Shown piece by piece: positions 21,751 through 29,901 of a DNA stretch of 37,765 bases; the first letter of the stretch is position 1, and each line of letters starts with the position of its first letter. Under the pieces are notes generated by a model. It had not been told where the DNA came from and made no database searches. It saw only the letters and a list, made by a program, of their open reading frames with translations. This stretch comes from UBA288 sp050178135. Its GTDB lineage: Archaea; Halobacteriota; Methanomicrobia; Methanomicrobiales; Methanospirillaceae. The translations under genes and the position numbers were made by a program. The DNA is taken from contig JBFXGJ010000018.1 in assembly GCA_050178135.1 (NCBI GenBank), forward strand, positions 1 through 37,765, read 5' to 3'.

Positions 21751-22698
21751 ATGCAGGGGAACGGATTCAATCACAAGGCTTCGGACCGGCTCCTGAAGAT
21801 GCCGGGGAAGCGCGATCGCGGACCGGTCGAGTTCGAGTCGAGGGTGGCGCCCCACGCGGGCGAGATCATGGGGGTCGCGACGACCCGTGTCGTCGCTGTC
21901 CCACCGACGATGTCGATCATAGGGGCGGCCCAGACCATGACGACGTGCGGGTTCCGCCGCCTCCCGGTGACGGACCCGGGGACCCAGCGGATGCGCGGGA
22001 TCATCACCGCGTCCGACATCATCAGCCTGCTCGGCGGCGGGGATAAGCAGAACCTGGTCACGGTCAAGCACGGCGGCAACCTGCTCGCGGCCTTCAACGA
22101 GTCAGTCCGCGAGATCATGAGCAGCCACTATCTCTCGATCCGGTCGACCGGGATGATCGCCGATGCCGTGGAGATCATCCTCGGGCGGAAGGTCGGGGGG
22201 ATCCCGGTCATCGACGAGGACGAGACCCTGCTCGGGATCGTCACCGAGCGCGACGTGCTCCGCCTCCTCGAGATGCAACCGAGCCCGCTGACGGTCGAGG
22301 AGGTGATGTCCACCCAGCTGCGCGTCACCGCGCCCGATGCGACGGTCGGGGCGGCCACCCGCGAGATGGGTCGCTGCCGGTTCCGCCGCCTGCCGGTGGT
22401 CTCGGACGACGTCCTATTCGGGATCATCACCTCGACCGACATCGTGCGGTACCTGGGGACCGGGGAGGTCTTCGAGGGGCTCGTGCTCGGCGAGATGGAC
22501 GAGCTGATGGCGCTCCCTGTCCGGACCCTGATGAAGGGGGAACTGATCACGACCACGCCCGAGACCCCGATCGATACCGTCGCCCGTCTCATGCACGAGC
22601 GGCGCATCGGTGCCCTGCCGGTGATCGAGGACTCGCGCCTGATCGGGCTCGTCACCGAGTTCGACCTGGTCCGGGCGTACGCGGAGGGGAAGGGCTGA
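21751..22698 (+). CDS. four-CBS-domain protein (third in operon)
   Basis: A 315-residue protein with two CBS pairs after a ~30-residue basic N-terminal extension (NHKASDRLLKMPGKRDRG). CBS units begin about residues 31 (IMGVATTRVVAVPPTMSIIG), 121 (IMSSHYLSIRSTGMIADAVE), 185 (VMSTQLRVTAPDATVGAATR) and 260 (LMKGELITTTPETPIDTVAR). All four have an intact G-I/L-I/V-T-x-x-D phosphate-site motif (RGIITASDII, LGIVTERDVL, FGIITSTDIV, IGLVTEFDLV), making this the most canonical ligand binder of the set. A strong Shine-Dalgarno (GAGGTGA, 21742-21748) spans the previous stop. The stop overlaps the next ATG (TGATG). Confidence 0.92.
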   Translation: MQGNGFNHKASDRLLKMPGKRDRGPVEFESRVAPHAGEIMGVATTRVVAVPPTMSIIGAAQTMTTCGFRRLPVTDPGTQRMRGIITASDIISLLGGGDKQNLVTVKHGGNLLAAFNESVREIMSSHYLSIRSTGMIADAVEIILGRKVGGIPVIDEDETLLGIVTERDVLRLLEMQPSPLTVEEVMSTQLRVTAPDATVGAATREMGRCRFRRLPVVSDDVLFGIITSTDIVRYLGTGEVFEGLVLGEMDELMALPVRTLMKGELITTTPETPIDTVARLMHERRIGALPVIEDSRLIGLVTEFDLVRAYAEGKG

Positions 22699-23537
22699 TG
22701 CAGGCGAGGGACGTGATGTCCTCACCGGTCCAGGTGATCGGCCCGGACGACTCCGGGGCATACGCCCGGAACCAGATGCTCCGCCACCGATGTTCCCGCC
22801 TCCTCGTCGTGGACGACGAGCGGCTCGCCGGGATCATCACGAAGAAGGATCTGGGGTACCGGCTCCGGCAGACCGAGCCCTCCTGGCGCCGCCGGCCGAT
22901 CGACCGTATCCCGGTCAGCCTGCTCATGACCCCCGATCCGGTCAGCGTCGCTTCCGAAGCCCCGATCGGCTCGGTCGCCGGAGTGATGCTCGAGTACGGG
23001 GTGAGCGGACTCCCGGTTGTCGACGACTGCACCCTGGTCGGGATCGTGACCAAGACGGACATCCTTGGCTCCGTCTCGGTCGAACGACTCGGAAGAACGA
23101 TCGGGGACCTGATGGGTGACGTGGTCACCGTCTCGCGGTACCACTCGCTCGACCACGTGATCGACCTGGCGAGCGAGCGGGACGACCGCGTTGTCGTGGT
23201 CAACAGCGACGGGACTCTCGCCGGGATCATCACGGAGTCGAACCTGGCCTTCTTCGAATACGTGGGCCACGTGCCCGGTGAGCCCGATCGCGGGGTGACC
23301 ATGCTCCGGCGGGAGGCCCCCGGGGGACCGAAGACGCGGCGGCACGTGCGCGACGTCTCTGCCGTCGCCGAGGACCTGATGTCCCGGCCGGTCGAGTGCG
23401 TCCCGCCAGACGCCCCGATCGCCGAGGCGGTCCGCCGGATGCGCGAATTGCGGATAAACAGCCTTGTCGTCGTCGATGCCGGCGACATCAAAGGCATTAT
23501 CACACGAGATGATGTAATTAAGGGAGTAGCCACATGA
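22698..23537 (+). CDS. four-CBS-domain protein (fourth in operon)
   Basis: A 279-residue protein of four CBS motifs: residues ~5 (VMSSPVQVIGPDDSGAYARN), ~76 (LMTPDPVSVASEAPIGSVAG), ~138 (LMGDVVTVSRYHSLDHVIDL) and ~227 (LMSRPVECVPPDAPIAEAVR). G-I-I/V-T-x-x-D/N motifs follow each (AGIITKKDLG, VGIVTKTDIL, AGIITESNLA, KGIITRDDVI). The third has Asn for the usual Asp, so its ribose contact may be altered. A ~30-residue insertion rich in Arg/Gly (EPDRGVTMLRREAPGGPKTR) separates motifs 3 and 4. GGAGGGGAAGG upstream is the ribosome site. It overlaps the next gene by ATGA. Confidence 0.92.
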   Translation: MQARDVMSSPVQVIGPDDSGAYARNQMLRHRCSRLLVVDDERLAGIITKKDLGYRLRQTEPSWRRRPIDRIPVSLLMTPDPVSVASEAPIGSVAGVMLEYGVSGLPVVDDCTLVGIVTKTDILGSVSVERLGRTIGDLMGDVVTVSRYHSLDHVIDLASERDDRVVVVNSDGTLAGIITESNLAFFEYVGHVPGEPDRGVTMLRREAPGGPKTRRHVRDVSAVAEDLMSRPVECVPPDAPIAEAVRRMRELRINSLVVVDAGDIKGIITRDDVIKGVAT

Positions 23538-24310
23538 CCCAGACCTTATTTATTAAGGACATCATGTCCAGGCCTGTAACGATCGCGAAGTCGGCGGTGA
23601 TCACCGAGGCGCTCGATCGGATGCTCGACCAGGGGATTGATCCCCTGGTCGTCACGAATAACGGCGCCGTGATCGGGACCGTCTCACGCCGCTCCATCGC
23701 CGAGGTGTTGGGCTCGAAGCGCAACGCCAACGTTTCGCCGAACCAGATCCATGTCGCGAACGTGGTCGAGGAGGAGTTCACCTCGGCGTATGCGGACGAG
23801 GGGATCGACGTCGTGGTCCCGCTCCTGCAGGTCTACAAACTCGTGGTCGTGCTGGACGGAGACCACCGGCCGATCGGCCAGGTCTCTCGCGGCGACCTCC
23901 TCAAGGTGCTCAGGCCCCAGGGGTCGGTCGACCAGGTGATGGAGAAGGTCACGATCGTCTCGCCCGACGAGCGCGTGGTCCACCTCCGGCGGCGGATGCT
24001 CGACGACGACGCGAACCGCTACGTGGTCGCAAACGGTGCCGAGTTCCTCGGCATGGTGACCGAGACCGATGTCGCCCGCTCGATGGCCGAGTTCCGCGAG
24101 GACGTGGCCGACCGGTTCCAGGACCACCGGATCCGGAACCTGATCGTCAGCGACATCATGTCGACACCGCTGATCTCGGTCCCCCCTGAGACCCTGGCCG
24201 TCGACCTGGTCGAGACCATGCTCTCCCGCGGCATCAGCGCGGTCCCCGTCGTCGAGAACGGGCGGGTGCTCGGCGCAGTCTCGCGGCAGAGCCTGGTCAA
24301 GGCCCTTTAA
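23534..24310 (+). CDS. four-CBS-domain protein (fifth in operon)
   Basis: A 258-residue protein of four CBS motifs, near residues 10 (IMSRPVTIAKSAVITEALDR), 77 (VVEEEFTSAYADEGIDVVVP), 135 (VMEKVTIVSPDERVVHLRRR) and 204 (IMSTPLISVPPETLAVDLVE). The strand-turn motifs are IGTVSRRSIA, IGQVSRGDLL, LGMVTETDVA and LGAVSRQSLV. Two of these (SRRSI and SRQSL) have Ser in place of the phosphate/ribose Asp, so the first and last sites may not bind nucleotide in the usual way. The second motif lacks its opening P-turn. It ends the operon and is followed by a pyrimidine-rich tract (24311-24340) that may help terminate transcription. Confidence 0.9.
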   Translation: MTQTLFIKDIMSRPVTIAKSAVITEALDRMLDQGIDPLVVTNNGAVIGTVSRRSIAEVLGSKRNANVSPNQIHVANVVEEEFTSAYADEGIDVVVPLLQVYKLVVVLDGDHRPIGQVSRGDLLKVLRPQGSVDQVMEKVTIVSPDERVVHLRRRMLDDDANRYVVANGAEFLGMVTETDVARSMAEFREDVADRFQDHRIRNLIVSDIMSTPLISVPPETLAVDLVETMLSRGISAVPVVENGRVLGAVSRQSLVKAL

Positions 24311-24507
24311 CCCCCCCTCCCTCCTGTTTCTCTCTCCCCGGCAGATCTCTTCTCCGGCCGCGAGCCGCGGGGCGGCGTTCGACCGTGACACCCCGTCGAT
24401 GAAGCTAGTATTATGCGCCCATCCGGTCGATGTCTCTTACGATGGCAAGGGTAACCTCCTGGACGTCCGGGCTGCTCATCCCGACCGCGTGCAACAGGGG
24501 TGTCTGA
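24311..24507. other. intergenic region with promoter of the ThiF-like gene
   Basis: The first ~30 bases are a pyrimidine-rich tract after the CBS operon. CTAGTATTATGCGC (24405-24418) is the only AT-rich element and may be the TATA box of the ThiF-like gene, starting transcription near 24436. Short frames at 24399 (60 codons, overlapping ThiF) and 24430-24507 (25 codons) exist; neither resembles the small sulfur-carrier protein one might expect beside a ThiF gene, and I do not call them genes. Confidence 0.4.
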
Positions 24508-25245
24508 ATGGAGGCAGACCTCTCCGGTCGGTACGACCGCCAGCTCCCCTGTCTCGGAACGGAGGGCCAGGCGCGGCTTGAAGCAGCGCACATCATCGTC
24601 GCTGGTGCAGGGGGGCTCGGGTCACCCGTCGCGATCTACCTCGCCGCGGCCGGCGTGGGCCGGCTCACCCTGGTCGACCGGGACACGGTCGACCGGACCA
24701 ACCTGAACCGGCAGGTGCTCCACGCCGATGCCGACCTGGGACGGCCCAAGGTTGAGTCCGCGATAGAAAGCCTGCGGGCCCTGAACCCATCGATCCATAT
24801 CCGGGGGATTCGCGCCGAGATCACAGACGCGAACGCCGCTTCGCTTGTCGGAGACGCGGACGGGATCGTGGACGCGATGGACAACTATGCAGCCCGGTTC
24901 GCGCTGAACCGGGTGTCGCTGGACCGGGGGATCCCGTTCTTTCACGGCGCGATCCGCGGCTTCTTCGGGCAGGTGACGACCTGCCTGCCCGGACGAGGTC
25001 CATGCCTCGCCTGCCTCTTCTCGGGTATGACAGAGGAGTCCTTCACGCCCGTCGTCGGCGCGACGGCGGGAGTGATCGGCTCCATCCAGGCGACCGAGGT
25101 GATCAAGTTCCTCGCGGGCGAAGGGGATCTGCTCACCGGTCGTTTGCTGATCTGGGACGGCCTCGCCGGACGTGCGGAGGAGATCGTCGTCCGGTCCCGT
25201 CCCGGGTGCCCAGCCTGCTCCGGGCCCGGTTCCGTCCGTCCATAA
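24508..25245 (+). CDS. ThiF/MoeB/HesA family adenylyltransferase
   Basis: A 245-residue E1-like enzyme that adenylates the C-terminal glycine of a small ubiquitin-like sulfur carrier. It has the family start RYDRQLPCLG, the nucleotide-binding IVAGAGGLGSP (31-40), LVDRDTVDRTNLNRQVL (D57, R68), K81 and the DAMDN loop (122-126). The structural zinc site is complete: CLAC (166-169) and CPAC (234-237). In the crossover loop, where E. coli ThiF carries the persulfide-forming Cys184, I see SFTPVVGATAGVIG with no cysteine. It therefore probably only adenylates, and another protein supplies sulfur. No ThiS/MoaD gene is adjacent. A GGGGTG Shine-Dalgarno precedes the ATG. It converges on the LarE-like gene with a 16-bp gap. 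Confidence 0.9.
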   Translation: MEADLSGRYDRQLPCLGTEGQARLEAAHIIVAGAGGLGSPVAIYLAAAGVGRLTLVDRDTVDRTNLNRQVLHADADLGRPKVESAIESLRALNPSIHIRGIRAEITDANAASLVGDADGIVDAMDNYAARFALNRVSLDRGIPFFHGAIRGFFGQVTTCLPGRGPCLACLFSGMTEESFTPVVGATAGVIGSIQATEVIKFLAGEGDLLTGRLLIWDGLAGRAEEIVVRSRPGCPACSGPGSVRP

Positions 25246-25261
25246 ACCCAGGACCGGAGTC

Positions 25262-26098
25262 TTATTCTGGTTCCAGGACCTCGTCCATCGCCCCCGTCCG
25301 GTATCCTTCCAGGTCCAGGGTGACGTAGGCGAAACCGGTCGCCTTCAGCGCCGGGACGATGTGGGCCGCTGCGGTGACCGCCCGGTCGAGTTCGTCTGCC
25401 GGGATCTCGATGCGGGCCAGGCGCCCGTGGGCCCTGACCCGGGCCAGATGGAATCCGAGCCCGTGCAACATCTCCTCACCCTGTTCCACCATCGCCAGCA
25501 GCCCCGGCTCGAGGGGCTCGCCGTAAGGGACGCGGGACGCGAGGCAGGCCGACGACGGCTTTTCGGCGATGGCGAGGTCGAGGTGCCGGGCGAGCGCACG
25601 GACCATGGGCTTCGTGATGCCGGCGGCAGCGAGGGGGTGAAGGATCCCCTCCTCGGAGCAGGCGACAAGCCCGGGCCTGAACTCCTGGAGGTCGGAGGCG
25701 TTGACGCCGTCGACGACGGCCTCAAGATCTCGCCTGGTCGCCTCGCGCTGCAGCAACCGGGCGATGGCCTTCTTACAGTGGTAGCAGCGGTCGGCGCCGT
25801 TCCGGGCGATCTCCGGTTTCCCGAGCGGGTCGAAGGGGACCACCGCCAGCGGGATCCGGTGGCGTGCCGCAAGCGCCTCCGCGGCGCGGGCATCCGCCCG
25901 GGGCACGAGGGGCCCCTCCAGGAACACGCAGGTCATCCGATCACCCAGCACTTCGCGGGCGACCACCGCGAGGAGGGCCGAGTCGACGCCGCCGGAGCAG
26001 GCGACGAGGGCCGACCCGAGGTGTTCAAGGTCTCTCTTCAACGCGGCAAGGCTCTCCAACGGGGGGCCGGACTCTTCGCGTGGTGCAGCGGGGGACAT
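25262..26098 (-). CDS. larE: LarE-like ATP-dependent sulfur transferase
   Basis: A PP-loop ATPase of 278-279 residues (ATGs at 26101 and 26098). The pyrophosphate loop VACSGGVDSALLA (33-45) activates substrate with ATP. Family residues include RNGADRCYHCKK and KPSSACLASRVPYGEP. LarE inserts sulfur into the nickel-pincer cofactor of lactate racemase. One group gives up its own cysteine sulfur; another carries three cysteines that hold a 4Fe-4S cluster and uses external sulfide. This protein has the three-cysteine pattern (C106, C109, C186, numbering from 26101), favouring the cluster type. No larB, larC or larA is visible, so the cofactor target is uncertain, and related PP-loop proteins in methanogens may do other thiolation. 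A promoter-like ATTCTTATAC lies upstream on the minus strand. Confidence 0.85.
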   Translation of the reverse strand: MSPAAPREESGPPLESLAALKRDLEHLGSALVACSGGVDSALLAVVAREVLGDRMTCVFLEGPLVPRADARAAEALAARHRIPLAVVPFDPLGKPEIARNGADRCYHCKKAIARLLQREATRRDLEAVVDGVNASDLQEFRPGLVACSEEGILHPLAAAGITKPMVRALARHLDLAIAEKPSSACLASRVPYGEPLEPGLLAMVEQGEEMLHGLGFHLARVRAHGRLARIEIPADELDRAVTAAAHIVPALKATGFAYVTLDLEGYRTGAMDEVLEPE

Positions 26099-26157
26099 CA
26101 TGGTGGATTCATCGAACAGTCGGGGTGGCCCAGCGACCAGGGATGATCAGGCCGGAC

Positions 26158-26169
26158 AAGTATAAGAAT
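26158..26169 (-). promoter_or_regulatory. TATA-like box of larE
   Basis: AAGTATAAGAAT on the plus strand reads ATTCTTATACTT on the minus strand, about 65 nt before the larE start, giving a predicted leader of about 40 nt. It is the only AT-rich element on this side of the 181-bp divergent region. Confidence 0.45.
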
Positions 26170-26251
26170 GGCGCTCCCAGGACGGTCCCCCTTCGGTCTC
26201 CAGTACCGATGGCCAGCCCGGCCTTGAACGGCCCGGTGGGGTGTAACGATG

Positions 26252-26264
26252 GTTTTATCAAAAC
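26252..26264 (+). promoter_or_regulatory. TATA-like box within a small inverted repeat, giant surface protein gene
   Basis: GTTTT-ATC-AAAAC is a perfect 5-bp inverted repeat containing TTTTAT, centred 27 nt before the ATG at 26283, with no Shine-Dalgarno sequence. This predicts a leaderless mRNA. The upstream gap (26102-26250) holds the larE promoter and nothing else I recognise. Confidence 0.5.
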
Positions 26265-26282
26265 GATTTTTCAAGTAACAGT

Positions 26283-29200
26283 ATGCCAGGCCCGTCACCC
26301 TGCATCCCCCTCCTCTTTCTGCTCCTTCTCCTCCCCACGGCCGTCGGAGCGGCGACGGTGATCACGGGACCCACCGTGATCACTGCGCCTGGCACCTACA
26401 CCCTGGACCGGGACATCCGTGCGTCCGGCGCGGGCACCTGCCTGGAGGTGCAGGCCCCGAATGTTGTGATCGAGGGGAACGGTTACCGGATCGAGGGGAT
26501 GGGGACGGGAAACACGCAGGGGATCCGGGTGGAGAACGCCCAGACGGTGACAATACGTGACATCCACATCGAACGCTGGGACGTGGGGCTGCTCGCGAAA
26601 AACGCTCCGGGGCTCGTGGTCGAAGGGGTGACTTCCTCCGACAACTCTGCCTCCGGCCTTCTCGTCTCGGGGGACGGCACGTCGACCTCGTTCATGGACG
26701 TCTCCGCGTTCCGCAATCGCGATGGGTTCATGCTGGTGACCTGTTCGGGGGTTCGGCTCGAGGGTGTCACCGCGAGCCTGAACCGGGAGCACGGTATCGC
26801 ACTCCACGAAGCGACAGGGTGCATCATCAAAGGGTCCACCGTCGTTGCGAATGGTCGTGCCGGCCTCTCTCTCTCCGGCGGGGGTCCGACGACCACCTGG
26901 AACAACTGGTTCTCGAACGGGGTGAACGTCGTGACCGATGGCGGGGCGCCGCCCGGCACGTGGGCGGTGGATCCGCCCCAACCCGGGCCGAACGTCGTCG
27001 GCGGCCCGTCAATCGGCGGTAACTTCTGGAGCTCCCCGGCCGGCACGGGCTTCTCAGAGACGACTCCTGATGTCGACGGCGATGGGTTCTGCGACATCCC
27101 TCTGGTCGATCCCGGCACCGGGATCAGGGATCCGTTTCCCCTTCATCTCCCGGCCTCCCCGCGGGTGATCGGCGGCCCGAACAAGGTTGTGATCACCGCC
27201 CCCGGCACCTATCGATTGGGTGCCGACCTGGTCTCGGACCTCCCGGTTGCGATCGAGGTTCTGGCCGACGACGTCGTGATCGACGGCCAGGGGCACCTCT
27301 TCGAAGGGCCCGGGCTGGGCGGGTTGCAGGGGGCATGCGGTATCCTGGTCAACGGCGGACGGCGAGTGACCGTGTCCAACCTCCGGGTCCGGGACTGGGT
27401 CTACGGCGTCTTCTTCGACGAGGCCCCCGATGGGAGGATCGACGGGCTCTCGGTCTCGAACACGTCCTTCTCCGGCCTGGTCGTCTCCACCGGGTCGGAC
27501 CGGTGCGAGGTCGTCGACTCGACGCTCACGGGCAACACCTGCGGCCTCTACCTCGCCTCCGCCTCCGGGTGCCGGGTCTGGAACAACCGGTTTGCGAACG
27601 CCTACGACGTCCTTTTCGGCGGCCTCTGCCACCCGAACGAGTGGAACATCACCCCGCGGGCGGGTCTGAATGCGATCGGGGGGCCGACCCTGGGCGGCAA
27701 CTGGTGGGAGGGGATCTCCGATACACTCCCTGATGAGGACCACGACGGGATCGGCGACCAGCCGGTAGTCCTCGCGTACGGTAACGCCGACGCAGCCCCG
27801 CTGGTCCGCTACCTTCCCGGGACGCCGCCGAGGCCTTCCTTCGACTGGGAACCTCGCTCCGGGCCGGCACCCCTCAGGGTGCAGTTTCATGACCGGTCCG
27901 AGAACCTCGGAATCATCGAGGCCTGTACCTGGACCTGGGACTACGGGGACGGTACGGCCGGCACGGGACGGAACCCGGTGCATACCTTCATGGCCGACGG
28001 TACCTACCGGGTGAACCTGACGGTGACCACCCGGTTCGGGGAAGCGAGCCGCTCCGAGACGGTGACGGTGGGGGCCGGGACACCGCTCGCCGCCGCACTC
28101 GACTCCGACCTCGTCTTTGAGACCGACGGCTCGACCGGGTGGTTCGGCTGTGTCGACCCGACCGCCGTCGGCGGCTCGTCAGCCCGGAGCGGGTCCGTCG
28201 GCGCAAACGAGGTCTCGGCGCTCCAGGCCCGGGTAACCGGCCCCTATCGCCTCTCGTTCCGCTGGCGGTGCTCGCCGGCACCGGGTGAGCGCCTGGTCTT
28301 CCTCGTCGACGGTCTCCCTGAGCAGTCGCTCGAACGGGAGACGGGCTGGACCGAGGCGACCCGGGTGGTCCCGTCCAGCACCCATGTCCTGCGCTGGGAG
28401 TACCGCGGGGCAAGCACCGGCACAGGCGAGAACGGCGCGGGATACCTGGACGCCGTCCGGCCCGCCTCTGGGCCACGGGCGGCCTTCAACGGCACTCCCC
28501 GATCCGGGACGGCGCCGCTCATGGTGACCCTCTTCGACGAGTCCACGGGAGGCCCGACCGACTGGCAGTGGGACTTCGGCGACGGGGAGAGCGCGGGCGG
28601 GGTGCCCATCGTCTCCCACACCTATCGCAAGCCCGGGACCTACCCGGTCTCCCTGACCGTTTCGAACCCGGACGGCGTCGACACCGCCAGCACCGCCGCC
28701 TTTGTCACGGTGCTCCCGCCTCTCGTCGCCTCGTTCTCGGCGGAGCCCCCGGATGGGCGTTCTCCCCTCGCGGTCCGGTTCACGGACACCTCCGCCGGTG
28801 ACCCGACGAACTGGCGCTGGGAGTTCGGTGACGGTCAGGTGCTCGAGGGCCCCTATCCTGCCGTCACGCACCTTTTCGTCCAGCCCGGGGACTACTCCGT
28901 GCGGCTCGTCATCTCCAGGCCCGGTGCGATGCCGGCGGTCGTGACCCGCACAATCCGTGCGCTCTCAGCCAGCCCGTCGTCCATCGACTTCACTGCTGAT
29001 GCCACCGTCGGGTACGCGCCCTTCGCGGTGCAATTTTCCGACACCTCGACCAACGGGCCGACGAGCTGGCACTGGGACTTCGGAGACGGGGCGACTTCGA
29101 GCGAGAAAGACCCGGTCCACACCTACACGGCCCCGGGCACGTACGCCGTCTCGCTGGAGGCCCTGAACCGGGACGGCGGGGAGAAGACCACGAAGGCCGG

Positions 29201-29855
29201 CTTCGTCCGCGTGGTTGTTCGACCGCGGGTGATGCTGGTCCCCGATCCTATCAGCGTGGTCAACCAGTGGGAGACACCGGTCCGAGTCATGCTCGACACC
29301 GCTCCGCTCGGCCTCTCGGGGTTCGAAGTCACGCTCAGTATTGGGGATGGAGCCCTCGCCACGTTCACCGGGAGGGTCAATAATTCCAGCGGCTTTCTCC
29401 CCTTCTACCCGGAAGGCGAGCTGGGCCGGAACGCCGCGGTGACGTTCAAGGGTGCCGACCTCGACAACCTCTTCGGGCCGGGCCAGGGTCCGGTCATTCT
29501 CGGGGACCTCAAGATACGGGGAGAACGGGTCGGCATCACCACCCTCGATGCCACCGTCGATCTCGTCACCGACGACGACGGGCGCTCGCCGGAGCTTGAA
29601 CCCGTTTCGGTCACGGTCGAGGTGATCCCGGGTCCCGTGATGCTCCCGGGAGGGTACATTCCCCGTGACAACGACTTCGATGGTCGGTACGAGGACCTGA
29701 ACGGCAACCAGCGCCTGGACTTCCAGGACGTGATCATCCTCTTCGAGAACCTGGGCGAGATCGGAGCGCATCCCGAATGGACTGCCTATTTCGATTTTAG
29801 CGAGAATGGCCGGACCGACTTTGCCGATGTGACGGGCCTCTTCTCCCTCATCTAG
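26283..29855 (+). CDS. giant secreted beta-helix / PKD protein with cohesin- and dockerin-like C-terminus
   Basis: An 1190-residue exported protein. Signal peptide 1-23 (IPLLFLLLLLPTAVGA). Two parallel beta-helix (NosD/CASH-type) domains, about 24-290 and 295-510, each start with the same VITAPGTY motif and each end with a GGP-x-x-GGN-W/F-W segment and an acidic loop (DVDGDGFCDIP, DEDHDGIGDQP), showing internal duplication. Then come PKD1 (517-597), a jelly-roll-like domain (600-727) and PKD2-4 (731-811, 814-893, 900-980; WDYGDG, WDFGDG, WEFGDG, WDFGDG). A cohesin-like domain (983-1115; VMLDTAPLGLSGFEVTLSIG) is followed by a dockerin-like pair of EF-hand loops (1129-1190; DNDFDGRYEDLNGNQRLDF and DFSENGRTDFADV). 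It has no transmembrane anchor. Likely a secreted adhesive or polysaccharide-binding protein attached through cohesin/dockerin contacts. Confidence 0.9.
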   Translation: MPGPSPCIPLLFLLLLLPTAVGAATVITGPTVITAPGTYTLDRDIRASGAGTCLEVQAPNVVIEGNGYRIEGMGTGNTQGIRVENAQTVTIRDIHIERWDVGLLAKNAPGLVVEGVTSSDNSASGLLVSGDGTSTSFMDVSAFRNRDGFMLVTCSGVRLEGVTASLNREHGIALHEATGCIIKGSTVVANGRAGLSLSGGGPTTTWNNWFSNGVNVVTDGGAPPGTWAVDPPQPGPNVVGGPSIGGNFWSSPAGTGFSETTPDVDGDGFCDIPLVDPGTGIRDPFPLHLPASPRVIGGPNKVVITAPGTYRLGADLVSDLPVAIEVLADDVVIDGQGHLFEGPGLGGLQGACGILVNGGRRVTVSNLRVRDWVYGVFFDEAPDGRIDGLSVSNTSFSGLVVSTGSDRCEVVDSTLTGNTCGLYLASASGCRVWNNRFANAYDVLFGGLCHPNEWNITPRAGLNAIGGPTLGGNWWEGISDTLPDEDHDGIGDQPVVLAYGNADAAPLVRYLPGTPPRPSFDWEPRSGPAPLRVQFHDRSENLGIIEACTWTWDYGDGTAGTGRNPVHTFMADGTYRVNLTVTTRFGEASRSETVTVGAGTPLAAALDSDLVFETDGSTGWFGCVDPTAVGGSSARSGSVGANEVSALQARVTGPYRLSFRWRCSPAPGERLVFLVDGLPEQSLERETGWTEATRVVPSSTHVLRWEYRGASTGTGENGAGYLDAVRPASGPRAAFNGTPRSGTAPLMVTLFDESTGGPTDWQWDFGDGESAGGVPIVSHTYRKPGTYPVSLTVSNPDGVDTASTAAFVTVLPPLVASFSAEPPDGRSPLAVRFTDTSAGDPTNWRWEFGDGQVLEGPYPAVTHLFVQPGDYSVRLVISRPGAMPAVVTRTIRALSASPSSIDFTADATVGYAPFAVQFSDTSTNGPTSWHWDFGDGATSSEKDPVHTYTAPGTYAVSLEALNRDGGEKTTKAGFVRVVVRPRVMLVPDPISVVNQWETPVRVMLDTAPLGLSGFEVTLSIGDGALATFTGRVNNSSGFLPFYPEGELGRNAAVTFKGADLDNLFGPGQGPVILGDLKIRGERVGITTLDATVDLVTDDDGRSPELEPVSVTVEVIPGPVMLPGGYIPRDNDFDGRYEDLNGNQRLDFQDVIILFENLGEIGAHPEWTAYFDFSENGRTDFADVTGLFSLI

Positions 29856-29872
29856 GGTCCGGTCCGGCCCCC

Positions 29873-29900
29873 CCATAATTCCCATAAGCCCTAAATAGTT
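29873..29900 (+). promoter_or_regulatory. AT-rich promoter region of the helix-turn-helix gene
   Basis: CATAATTCCCATAAG and CTAAATAG lie in a 28-bp AT-rich stretch after the giant gene. The first box (centre about 29877) would start transcription near 29903, exactly at the stem-loop that follows; the others would start 9-18 nt further on. Confidence 0.45.
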
Positions 29901-29901
29901 A

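Noticed and set aside
24399..24581. Frame starting MKLVLCAHPVDV before the ThiF-like gene, considered as a ThiS/MoaD sulfur carrier
   Set aside because: It does not end in Gly-Gly, overlaps the ThiF start by 74 bp, and its tail is the out-of-frame ThiF sequence.
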